Shown here: positions 1-5,421 of the stretch, in pieces | How the letters are laid out: each line of letters starts with the position of its first letter | How positions within the stretch are numbered: position 1 is the stretch's first letter | Assembly: GCA_964392965.1 (NCBI GenBank) | Contig: CAYMSA010000064.1 | Location: 1 to 9,967 of the forward strand | Reading direction: 5' to 3' | Length of the DNA: 9,967 bases | DNA from: CAYMSA01 sp964392965 | Lineage (GTDB): Bacteria > Actinomycetota > Coriobacteriia > Anaerosomatales > Anaerosomataceae | The notes under the pieces: generated by a model | Databases searched by the model: none | Told to the model about the DNA's origin: nothing | What the model saw: the letters and a program-made list of their open reading frames with translations, nothing else | Made by a program: the position numbers and the translations under genes

Positions 1-1278
1 GACGATCGATTCGCCGAGTTGCATCTCCGCTCCAGCCGTCAGCCACTGCTGTGGAACGAGTTCCTCGGCATGGTGATGCCGTCGGGCTACTCGCATGCCG
101 AGGTCTGGGAGGTGCTCTCCCTCATCCGTCGCCAGGGCGGGATCGACTTCGCCGTCCCGTACTACAACGACCCGCGCGCGGTGCCTGCGTGGTACTCGCT
201 GACACACCGGGACCATGCCGTGTTACGCCGCATCGAGTCACTCGCCAGGAAGGACTCTTCCCTGCATCGCGCACTCGCGGAGCGGGCCGGGCGCCACTTC
301 GTCATCCAGCCGATGATCGAGGAAGCGATCGCCACCGCCCAGCACGACGGTCTGCACATCGACTACGAGATCGCGAGCGAGGTGCTGCGTGGCGAACGCT
401 CTCCGCGCACTCCCATCGAGCGACTCGTCTACAACAACCATCAGATGCTGTGTGATCTCCCGGCTTTCGCCGAGATGGACATGACGCCGGATCTTCTCCA
501 TGCGCTACATGAGCGCCTCGTGAGCGGCGTCCCGCTCGGCCACCTGTCCTGTCGGCCCCGGCCTCTCCCGGTCGTGAACCCCTTCGGCCCGGATCCTGCC
601 CGCACGATTGCTTTCGCCTGTGCTCTCGCCGACGGTTCGGCTGCGGACCCGGTACAGCACCCCGTGGTCACCGCTGCGTGCATACGCCACGTCTTCTGGG
701 ACTTCCAGCCGCTGGCGTCATGGAACTCGATGATCGGAAGCATGGCCTCCCGGCTCTACCTCATGAGGACTGGCTATCCAGTCCTGCAGCACGTGCCGGT
801 CTCGCGGACACTGATCGGCTGGGAAGACGGAATCGTGCGCCCGCCTGCGGTCCTTTGCACCTACGAGGAGTCCCGTATCGAGTGCGGGTCATCGGTCGAT
901 ACCACACCGCATGTGTCAGTCATCCTCCAGATGGTGCTCACGGAACTGGAGGCGATGGAGCATGCGATCGAGATCATCCAGGTGCGCGACGAGTACCTGC
1001 GCAGCATGCTGAGCCACGACCGGAGTGTGAACCATCGGCAGCGGACGATACTCGACCAGGCCCTCCGCATGCCCGACCGTGAGTTCACCATCGGGGCGCA
1101 CCGCCGGATGTGCGACGTCGCCTATGCGACCGCCAGGGCCGACCTGCTCGGCCTGGTCGAACACGGCTTCTTCCGCATGGAACAGCGCGATCGGGCGTTC
1201 ATCTTCCGTGCATGTCCGGACCTCAAGACACTGATCGAGCGATACGCCCTCGCACCGGGACCCGGCACACGAGCGTAG
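1..1278 (+). CDS. Fic-fold protein with degenerate catalytic motif and C-terminal winged helix (5' partial)
   Basis: The frame is open to the left edge, so the true start lies upstream; a TTG at 19 is only a fallback start. Numbering from that TTG, residues ~100-140 carry the Fic-family N-terminal block (IEEAIATAQHDG, then ERLVYNNHQM). Residues ~214-265 match the Fic core (HPVV... to RTGYPVLQHVPVSR), and residues ~340-410 match the C-terminal winged helix of long Fic proteins (NHRQRTILDQAL, ATARADLLGLVEHGFF). Active Fic enzymes transfer AMP or another nucleotide to target proteins using HxFx(D/E)GNGRxxR. Here the aligned segment at 706-741 reads QPLASWNSMIGS, starting at Q230. The catalytic His is Gln, both Arg are lost, and only the Asn remains. 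The inhibitory (S/T)xxxE(G/N) motif reads TAQHDG (106-111), with Asp for Glu. The alignment on both sides has no gaps, so a frameshift is unlikely. I infer a non-catalytic Fic scaffold, perhaps a DNA-binding or protein-binding regulator; its partner is unknown. Confidence 0.8.
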   Translation, partial: DDRFAELHLRSSRQPLLWNEFLGMVMPSGYSHAEVWEVLSLIRRQGGIDFAVPYYNDPRAVPAWYSLTHRDHAVLRRIESLARKDSSLHRALAERAGRHFVIQPMIEEAIATAQHDGLHIDYEIASEVLRGERSPRTPIERLVYNNHQMLCDLPAFAEMDMTPDLLHALHERLVSGVPLGHLSCRPRPLPVVNPFGPDPARTIAFACALADGSAADPVQHPVVTAACIRHVFWDFQPLASWNSMIGSMASRLYLMRTGYPVLQHVPVSRTLIGWEDGIVRPPAVLCTYEESRIECGSSVDTTPHVSVILQMVLTELEAMEHAIEIIQVRDEYLRSMLSHDRSVNHRQRTILDQALRMPDREFTIGAHRRMCDVAYATARADLLGLVEHGFFRMEQRDRAFIFRACPDLKTLIERYALAPGPGTRA

Positions 1279-1283
1279 CCCGC

Positions 1284-1814
1284 TCAGCTATCCTCGAACT
1301 TCCCCCAGGCGCTGGTCGTGGCAGCACTTCGGGCGAGCTCCGCGCCCCACGCCCGCGCCTTCTCAAGCTCGCCTTCCTTGAGCGGTCCGTACGTGCCCGT
1401 CACGAGAAAGCGCTTCGGCCGCGAGATCTGACGATAGCCGAGCGCTGTGAGCGCACGGGCGATCTTCCCCGCCGAACTCCCCGGCGACCACCAGATGCGG
1501 GTCTCGAACGCCGCGCCGAGAGCTCGATGCGGCGCGAGTCCCTCGAGCCACCAGCGCATCGAGGGGTGTGCGAGGTCGGGCGGGTTCTCTCGGTGCTTCG
1601 CGTCGCCCTTGATCGAGCCGCGTATCCGCTCAGTGGGCAGGGCGAACGCCAGAAGCGGTGCGCCTGCCACGAGGAGATCGGCGTCGATCAGCATGGCCGC
1701 CGTCACCTCACCCGTGCTGAGAGCGACGGCGCCGGGACCTATCCCCTCGGCGACCGCACGCGCGATCGCTGCAGTGTTGCCCCAGAGTGATTCGTAGACG
1801 ACGTACGCTTTCAC
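1284..1814 (-). CDS. Flavodoxin-domain protein
   Basis: This 176-residue protein starts at GTG (1814), supported by a perfect AAGGAGG Shine-Dalgarno at 1821-1827 with 6-nt spacing. The N-terminus is a beta strand (KAYVVYES) followed by the FMN-phosphate loop ESLWGNTA at residues 8-15, the diagnostic element of flavodoxin-like folds. Later segments (ALGAAFETR, then KRFLVTGTYGPLKEGELEKA) resemble the FMN-proximal loops of the flavodoxin-domain proteins common in Actinomycetota. The length is typical of a single-domain flavodoxin. It probably binds FMN and acts as a soluble electron carrier or NAD(P)H-linked redox protein in the cytoplasm; its partner cannot be read from the sequence. It is convergent with the Fic-like gene (5 nt between stops, no terminator seen) and divergent from the peroxiredoxin, so a shared role in redox defence is possible but unproven. 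Confidence 0.85.
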   Translation of the reverse strand: MKAYVVYESLWGNTAAIARAVAEGIGPGAVALSTGEVTAAMLIDADLLVAGAPLLAFALPTERIRGSIKGDAKHRENPPDLAHPSMRWWLEGLAPHRALGAAFETRIWWSPGSSAGKIARALTALGYRQISRPKRFLVTGTYGPLKEGELEKARAWGAELARSAATTSAWGKFEDS

Positions 1815-1856
1815 GAGCGGCCTCCTTCAGCGGAGCGTTGGTCACGACACCATCAT

Positions 1857-1866
1857 ATACGCGTAT
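1857..1866. repeat. 10-bp perfect palindrome upstream of the flavodoxin gene
   Basis: ATACGCGTAT is a perfect dyad about 43 nt upstream of the flavodoxin GTG, in the intergenic region shared with the peroxiredoxin. It could be a small operator or part of an AT-richer promoter. No convincing -35/-10 pair could be placed around it in either direction. Confidence 0.25.
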
Positions 1867-1932
1867 CGGTGCCGTGTATGCATGACAAGCGGCGGGCCTG
1901 ACTGGCCGACGCCTTCAAGCACCACCGATGCA

Positions 1933-1999
1933 GGCCAGCTCCGGGTGGCGCGGTCGGCCGATGAGCTGGCCTTTCATCAGCGATTCCAGTTCATCGGCC
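1933..1999. repeat. Overlapping, mutually exclusive inverted repeats upstream of the peroxiredoxin
   Basis: Hairpin B pairs GGCCGATGAGCTGG (1956-1969) with CCAGTTCATCGGCC (1986-1999): 14 bp with one G-T (G-U in RNA) pair and a 16-nt loop. Hairpin A pairs GGCCAGCTC (1933-1941) with GAGCTGGCC (1963-1971), a perfect 9-bp match. The two share 1963-1969, so they cannot form together. Neither is followed by a T tract, so neither looks like an intrinsic terminator. The element ends 72 nt before the first peroxiredoxin start. It may be an operator or a structured mRNA leader; which one depends on the transcription start, which I cannot place. Confidence 0.5.
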
Positions 2000-2057
2000 T
2001 CTCGGGGCACCGAATGGTTTTCGGGTATCCTCATCCTGATGGGCACACGCGAATCGG

Positions 2058-2064
2058 AAGGGGG
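2058..2064 (+). promoter_or_regulatory. Ribosome binding site for the long peroxiredoxin start
   Basis: AAGGGGG lies 7 nt before the ATG at 2072 and supports initiation there. A second, equally good site (AAGGAG, 2177-2182) lies 6 nt before the in-frame ATG at 2189, so both forms may be made. Confidence 0.6.
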
Positions 2065-2071
2065 AACGAGT

Positions 2072-2797
2072 ATGGCGGAAGAAGCGTCTGTCGGCTGCGC
2101 GAGACCGACAGGTTCTGTTGTAGGGGCCAAGCCAGCGGGGAACGGTCAGGCCGCCGACAAGCCAGCCGAGGAGAAGAAGGAGAGTGTCATGAGTTCCATA
2201 CTGGTCGGGCGTCCGGCGCCTGATTTCGTCGCTCCGGCGTATCGCCAGGGCAAGTTCACCCAGGTGAAGCTCTCGGACTACCTCGGCAAGTGGGTGATGC
2301 TCTGCTTCTATCCCGGCGACTTCACCTTCGTTTGACCGACCGAGATATCGGCGGTCGCCGCACGGTATGATGAGCTTCAGGCACTGGGCGTGGAGGTCTT
2401 CTCGGTGAGTGTCGACTCGCAGTTCGTCCACAAGATGTGGGACGATTACGAGCTGTCCAAGATGGTCGAAGGCGGTATCCCGTTCGCGATGGTCTCGGAT
2501 GCCGCAGGTCACGTCGGCACCGCGTATGGCGTGTACGACGACGCAGCGGGCGTGGACATCCGCGGACGTTTCATCATCGATCCGGACGGCATCGTCCAGG
2601 CGATGGAGGTGCTGACCCCGCCGGTGGGTCGCCGCGTCGCAGAGACGATTCGTCAGATCAAGGCGTTCCAGTACGTGCGCGAGGCCAAGGGCGCCGAAGT
2701 CGTGCCCGCCGGCTGGGAGCCTGGCAAGAAGACCCTCAAGCCGAGTCCGGAACTCGCCGGTCACGTCTGGGAGGTCTGGAGCCCGGCGGACGAGTAG
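2072..2797 (+). CDS. Selenocysteine-containing peroxiredoxin (AhpC/Prx1 family), TGA at 2333-2335 read as Sec
   Basis: This is a thiol/selenol peroxidase that reduces H2O2 and organic hydroperoxides. Reading through the in-frame TGA (2333-2335) gives 241 residues of continuous AhpC-type sequence. The active-site motif PxxxTxxC appears as PGDFTFV-U-PTE, with P81, T85 and U88, so TGA falls exactly on the peroxidatic cysteine. The active-site Arg is R164 (RGRFIID), and the C-terminal VPAGWEPGKKTLKP block is intact. The resolving cysteine expected in the VCP motif is Val211 (GTG, 2702-2704), so a 1-Cys-like mechanism with an external reductant is inferred. Other cysteines are C9 (VGCARP) and C78 (MLCFYP). 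The ATG at 2072 has AAGGGGG 7 nt upstream. An internal ATG at 2189 with AAGGAG 6 nt upstream would give a 202-residue form with Sec49, the usual position of the peroxidatic residue. A SECIS-like hairpin follows the TGA. The main alternative is a cysteine-to-stop mutation or sequencing error, which the hairpin and the conserved frame make unlikely. Confidence 0.88.
2336..2366 (+). promoter_or_regulatory. Candidate bacterial SECIS element for UGA recoding
   Basis: The apical stem CGGC/GCCG (2349-2352 with 2357-2360) closes a GGTC loop (2353-2356) that begins 17 nt after the TGA, with a T (2348) just 5' of the stem. A lower stem ACCG/CGGT (2339-2342 with 2363-2366) is separated from it by an internal loop. 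From memory, the E. coli fdhF SECIS has a GGUC apical loop about 18 nt after its UGA and a bulged U below a short stem, so the geometry agrees. A competing hairpin uses GACCG/CGGTC (2334-2338 with 2352-2356) and CCGA/TCGG around a GATA loop, with A2339 bulged. Its loop is only 8 nt from the TGA, too close for the usual SelB arrangement. Confidence 0.65.
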
Positions 2798-2819
2798 CGC
2801 ACTCCTTGATGGCAGCAGG

Positions 2820-2860
2820 CGGGCCGCCCATGCGAGCGCATAGGCGGCCCGTTCTCGTTC
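2820..2860 (+). terminator. Rho-independent terminator after the peroxiredoxin
   Basis: CGGGCCGCC (2820-2828) pairs perfectly with GGCGGCCCG (2843-2851). Inside this, ATGC/GCAT closes a GAGC loop across a single C-A mismatch. A T-rich tail (TTCTCGTTC) follows. It begins 22 nt after the peroxiredoxin stop and faces the 3' end of the CLC gene. The opposite strand has no T tract after the stem, so it is probably one-directional. Confidence 0.85.
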
Positions 2861-2889
2861 CGGATTGAGAACTGACGGTGGAGATGCCC

Positions 2890-2927
2890 GCCAGGGAGAA
2901 GGTCAGGTCAGTAGTCTCCTCCCTGGC
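2890..2927 (-). repeat. Inverted repeat over the CLC stop codon
   Basis: GCCAGGGAG (2890-2898) and CTCCCTGGC (2919-2927) form a perfect 9-bp dyad with a 20-nt loop containing the CLC stop at 2908-2910. It could protect or end the CLC transcript, but no T tract follows on the minus strand, so I do not call it a terminator. Confidence 0.3.
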
Positions 2928-4605
2928 AAACGATGTGCTCGAGTCCGACGATGTCGCTCGTGGAGAGCACGCCCACGATCGTCCGGCCTTCCTCGGCATC
3001 CACGACGGGGACCCGGTCTACATCCGCAGAAGCCATCACCGTAATGACGTCTCTCAGCCGCTGCTCGCTGACCACAGTGACTGGATCGCTGGCGATCCGG
3101 CCGACGCTCGTCGTCCTCCAATCCTCCCGAGGGACAGCCCGCGCGTCACTGATACCTACCATTCCGACAAGACGCCCGCGTCGATCGACGACCGGCAGAC
3201 TCTTGTGACGGTACTTGAGCAGATGATGCGAGAGGAATTCCTCGACGGACTCGTCCTCATAGACGACCCGGACGTCGACCGTCATGACATCTCGCACCCT
3301 GGCCTCGAGGATTCTGTCGAGCGCTGACTCCCGCCTCCATCCCTGGGCCGCCGACACGGAGTGGGAGCCCGAGACGGCATACGCGACCACGGCAGCGATC
3401 AACGCGGGAATGAGGTAGCCGGCGCCGCCGGTCGTCTCGGCGACGAAGACGGCGGCCGAGAGGGGCACGCTGTATCCGGCACCCATGAAGGCCGCCATGC
3501 CGATGACGGTGAATATCGGCCCGCCGATCCCGGGCAGCGAGCCGCCGATGAACGCTCCCAGGCTCGCTCCGAGGAAGATCATCGGTATGAAGATGCCTCC
3601 CGCTGCGCCCGAACCCAGTGTCGCAATCGTCGCTACAGCTTTCAGGAGGAATAGCACCAGAGCCTGACCGGCCGCATACTCTCCACTCATGAGGCTCTGG
3701 ATGCCCCCATAGCCCACACCGAGGACTGCCGGAGTGCCCAGCACCTCCAGGGCGACCAGACCCACCAGACCTGTGACGAGCCCACCGACGGACGTCTTGA
3801 CCCAGAACGGAGCGGGGTGTCGCCGGACCCGGGAGCGAACCGCGTGGTACGCGCTCGCGAAGATACGCGCAGACAGGCCGATCAGGAGGCCTAGGAGAAC
3901 CGAGTCGAGCAGGGACCTTGCGTCCAATGTGAAGCGCTGGGCCACACTGAAGAGCGGCTCCACACCCAGGAACTGGACGAGCACCAGGTACGAGGTAACC
4001 GATGCCACCAGAGCGGGAACAAGCGCCTCGCGTGCGAGATCGTCGCGGTAAGGCACTTCCAGCGCGAACACCACGCCGGTCAACGGCGCCTTGAAGACGG
4101 CGCTGATTCCGGCTGCTGCGCCGGCCACCATGAGACGTCGCAGGTCCTCGTCCGTGAAGCGGAGTGTCTTGAGCCGTCTTGCACAGTAAGACCCGATCGA
4201 ACTCCCCATGTAGATGCTCGGACCCTCGAGCCCGGCACTACCGCCGAGGCCCAGGGTGGCGATGGCGGCAAGCATCTTGCCCGGAACCCATCGAGCTGCC
4301 ACACGGCCGCCAGCCTCCAGGTACCGTGAGATGTACTCCTCCGTCCCGTGCACCTCGGGATCCCGGGTGAGGAATTGAAGAGCAAGCCCCGACAGCAGCA
4401 ACCCGACGACCGGGCAGGCGACGACCGCAAGTCCAGTAGGCGTCTCACTGGCGCGAGTCCACAGCCAGCCCACCACCCACTCGAGGCCAGTGACGGCTCC
4501 TCCCGTCACAGCTCCGATGACGACAGCGGCCAGAAACCAGCGCTTCAAGAAGCTCCAGAAGGTCTCGGAACCGGTACGGGCGCGGCCTGTATAGCGATGA
4601 AGCAA
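2908..4605 (-). CDS. CLC-family chloride transport protein with tandem CBS domains
   Basis: This 565-residue membrane protein moves chloride or a related anion across the cytoplasmic membrane. Residues ~20-420 form the CLC membrane domain: GLEGP at 125-129 holds the gating glutamate E127, and GIFIP at 337-341 is the second anion-site motif. Residues ~438-498 and ~500-555 are two CBS domains, which in this family bind adenine nucleotides and tune transport. Several hallmark positions differ from the E. coli H+/Cl- exchanger. The GSGIP segment reads HGTEEY (86-91). The internal proton glutamate (E203 in E. coli) aligns with V184, as in animal CLC channels. The central tyrosine aligns with S418 (SVSAAQ). 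Channel-like, proton-uncoupled conduction is therefore possible. The TTG start lies 7 nt after the upstream regulator's stop and has no well-spaced Shine-Dalgarno. GGAGGAGGG at 4629-4637 is 8 nt before an in-frame ATT at 4618-4620, so a rare ATT start adding five residues is an alternative. Confidence 0.9.
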   Translation of the reverse strand: MLHRYTGRARTGSETFWSFLKRWFLAAVVIGAVTGGAVTGLEWVVGWLWTRASETPTGLAVVACPVVGLLLSGLALQFLTRDPEVHGTEEYISRYLEAGGRVAARWVPGKMLAAIATLGLGGSAGLEGPSIYMGSSIGSYCARRLKTLRFTDEDLRRLMVAGAAAGISAVFKAPLTGVVFALEVPYRDDLAREALVPALVASVTSYLVLVQFLGVEPLFSVAQRFTLDARSLLDSVLLGLLIGLSARIFASAYHAVRSRVRRHPAPFWVKTSVGGLVTGLVGLVALEVLGTPAVLGVGYGGIQSLMSGEYAAGQALVLFLLKAVATIATLGSGAAGGIFIPMIFLGASLGAFIGGSLPGIGGPIFTVIGMAAFMGAGYSVPLSAAVFVAETTGGAGYLIPALIAAVVAYAVSGSHSVSAAQGWRRESALDRILEARVRDVMTVDVRVVYEDESVEEFLSHHLLKYRHKSLPVVDRRGRLVGMVGISDARAVPREDWRTTSVGRIASDPVTVVSEQRLRDVITVMASADVDRVPVVDAEEGRTIVGVLSTSDIVGLEHIVCQGGDY

Positions 4606-4612
4606 CTCGCTG

Positions 4613-4813
4613 CTACGAATCGCCGGAACCCTCCTCCGAGCACGCGACTTCTTCCCACCAGTCCGGACCCATCCGCTCCTCGATGTATTCGCGGATGCAC
4701 CGCCTGACGACCTGGGAGGGAGTCACGTCCTCCTGGGCGCACAGACGCTCGAAGAGCGCCTTCTTCCGCGGGTCGATCAGTACCGTCAGGCGGGCCGTTC
4801 TCTCCTCCCTCAT
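4613..4813 (-). CDS. Ribbon-helix-helix (CopG/Arc-like) transcriptional regulator
   Basis: From the ATG at 4811-4813 the product is 66 residues. RTARLTVLIDPR (5-16) is the DNA-contacting beta strand, KKALFERLCAQEDV is helix 1, and TPSQVVRRCIREYIEE is the turn and helix 2. This is a complete ribbon-helix-helix fold with an acidic C-terminal tail. The third of three consecutive ATGs is chosen because GGAGGT (4821-4826) lies 7 nt upstream. A longer frame starting at 4864 would begin upstream of the candidate -10 element at 4851-4856 and is less likely. The stop is 7 nt before the CLC start, so the two genes form one operon and the protein probably regulates it, perhaps also the divergent hydrogenase operon. 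No toxin gene accompanies it, so a toxin-antitoxin antitoxin is unlikely. Its ligand and operator are unknown. Confidence 0.8.
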   Translation of the reverse strand: MREERTARLTVLIDPRKKALFERLCAQEDVTPSQVVRRCIREYIEERMGPDWWEEVACSEEGSGDS

Positions 4814-4839
4814 CATCATGACCTCCATAGGTTCACTTG

Positions 4840-4890
4840 GTGTTAATTTGATTATCATTGACATCGCATTCTAACTGGTTCAATGTGCTT
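4840..4890. promoter_or_regulatory. Overlapping divergent promoter region (RHH-CLC and hydrogenase operons)
   Basis: This is an AT-rich island in a GC-rich window. On the minus strand, GATAAT (4856-4851) is a 5/6 match to a -10 box and sits about 38 nt before the chosen RHH start; its -35 is poor (TTGAAC at 4883-4878, spacer 21). On the plus strand, TTGACA (4858-4863) is a perfect -35, with weak -10 candidates TTCAAT (4879-4884, spacer 15) or CAATGT (4881-4886, spacer 17). The two elements nearly abut, so one bound regulator could affect both operons. The minus-strand TGATAAT also resembles one Fur half-site, but a full box is not present. Confidence 0.4.
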
Positions 4891-4929
4891 TTCCTACACC
4901 CTGCAGAGCATGTGATTCCTGGAGTCCCC

Positions 4930-5421
4930 GTGTCATCACTACCGATACTCGCCCGGCTCGCTCGCGCCTCACAACGATGGAGACGCGAGCGTCTCGCACC
5001 GGGGAGAGAACGCGCCACCGGTCGGTACGCCACATCGTTCGACATCCGGCATCTCGACTCGGGATCCTGCAACGCCTGCGAACTTGAGCTGCACGCACTC
5101 GGCGGCCCTGCCTACGACATCTCGCGTCTCGGCATGGGATTCGTCGCCTCACCGCGACACGCCGACGCGTTGCTGCTGACTGGCCCTGTCACACGGAACC
5201 TCGAAGAGGCAGTGTGCCTTACCGTGGAGGCCGCACCGGCACCGGCGTGCGTCATCGCGTGCGGTGACTGCGCGTGCGGTCAGGGTCCCTTCTCCGGCTC
5301 GTATGCGGTCGTGGACTCGCCCGACTCCGTCGTGCAGATCGCCGTGCGCATCCCCGGGTGCCCTCCCGCACCCGGAGCGATTCTCGACGCCCTGACCGAG
5401 GCCCGGCAGAGACTCTCGTGA
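4930..5421 (+). CDS. hyfI: Hydrogenase-4/complex I-type iron-sulfur small subunit (HyfI/HycG/NuoB family)
   Basis: This is the electron-transferring small subunit of a membrane-bound group 4 [NiFe]-hydrogenase or related complex. It carries the [4Fe-4S] cluster next to the NiFe large subunit, on the cytoplasmic face. From GTG 4930 (GGAG 5 nt upstream) it has 163 residues. Cluster ligands are recognisable: C47 and C50 in SGSCNACELE, C114 in ACGDCACG, and C144 in PGCPP; C111 and C116 are extra cysteines. The block GPFSGSYAVVDSPDSVV matches the HycG-type region rather than NuoB, which carries adjacent Cys-Cys. An upstream GTG at 4912 is in frame but has a weaker ribosome site. Its stop overlaps the next start by 4 nt (GTGA), implying coupled translation. 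It is first in the operon, whereas in E. coli hyf it comes after hyfG and hyfH. Hydrogenase activity is inferred, because the large subunit is outside the window. Confidence 0.87.
   Translation: MSSLPILARLARASQRWRRERLAPGRERATGRYATSFDIRHLDSGSCNACELELHALGGPAYDISRLGMGFVASPRHADALLLTGPVTRNLEEAVCLTVEAAPAPACVIACGDCACGQGPFSGSYAVVDSPDSVVQIAVRIPGCPPAPGAILDALTEARQRLS

Noticed and set aside
678..1082. Frameshift explaining the lost Fic motif
   Set aside because: The overlapping frame carries no HPFxxGNGR sequence, and the true frame aligns with Fic proteins without gaps on both sides of the motif.
1956..1999. 14-bp hairpin as an intrinsic terminator
   Set aside because: No T tract on either side, and no gene ends just upstream of it in either direction.
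1882..2223. Open + strand frame in the intergenic region upstream of and overlapping the peroxiredoxin
   Set aside because: It has no recognisable family, overlaps the peroxiredoxin in another frame, and its sequence is explained by the inverted repeats and GC bias.
2072..2335. Peroxiredoxin as a pseudogene truncated by a stop codon
   Set aside because: The stop falls exactly on the catalytic Cys, the frame and family sequence continue unbroken, and a SECIS-like hairpin follows. Decay would not be expected to hit this one codon and spare all others.
4840..4862. Fur box
   Set aside because: Only one half-site (TGATAAT) matches well; the second half does not, and a -10 box explains the same bases.
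4865..4929. Earlier starts for the HyfI-like gene (TTG 4858, GTG 4912)
   Set aside because: TTG 4858 coincides with the candidate -35 TTGACA, and GTG 4912 has a weak ribosome site. GTG 4930 has GGAG at 5 nt and fits the family length.
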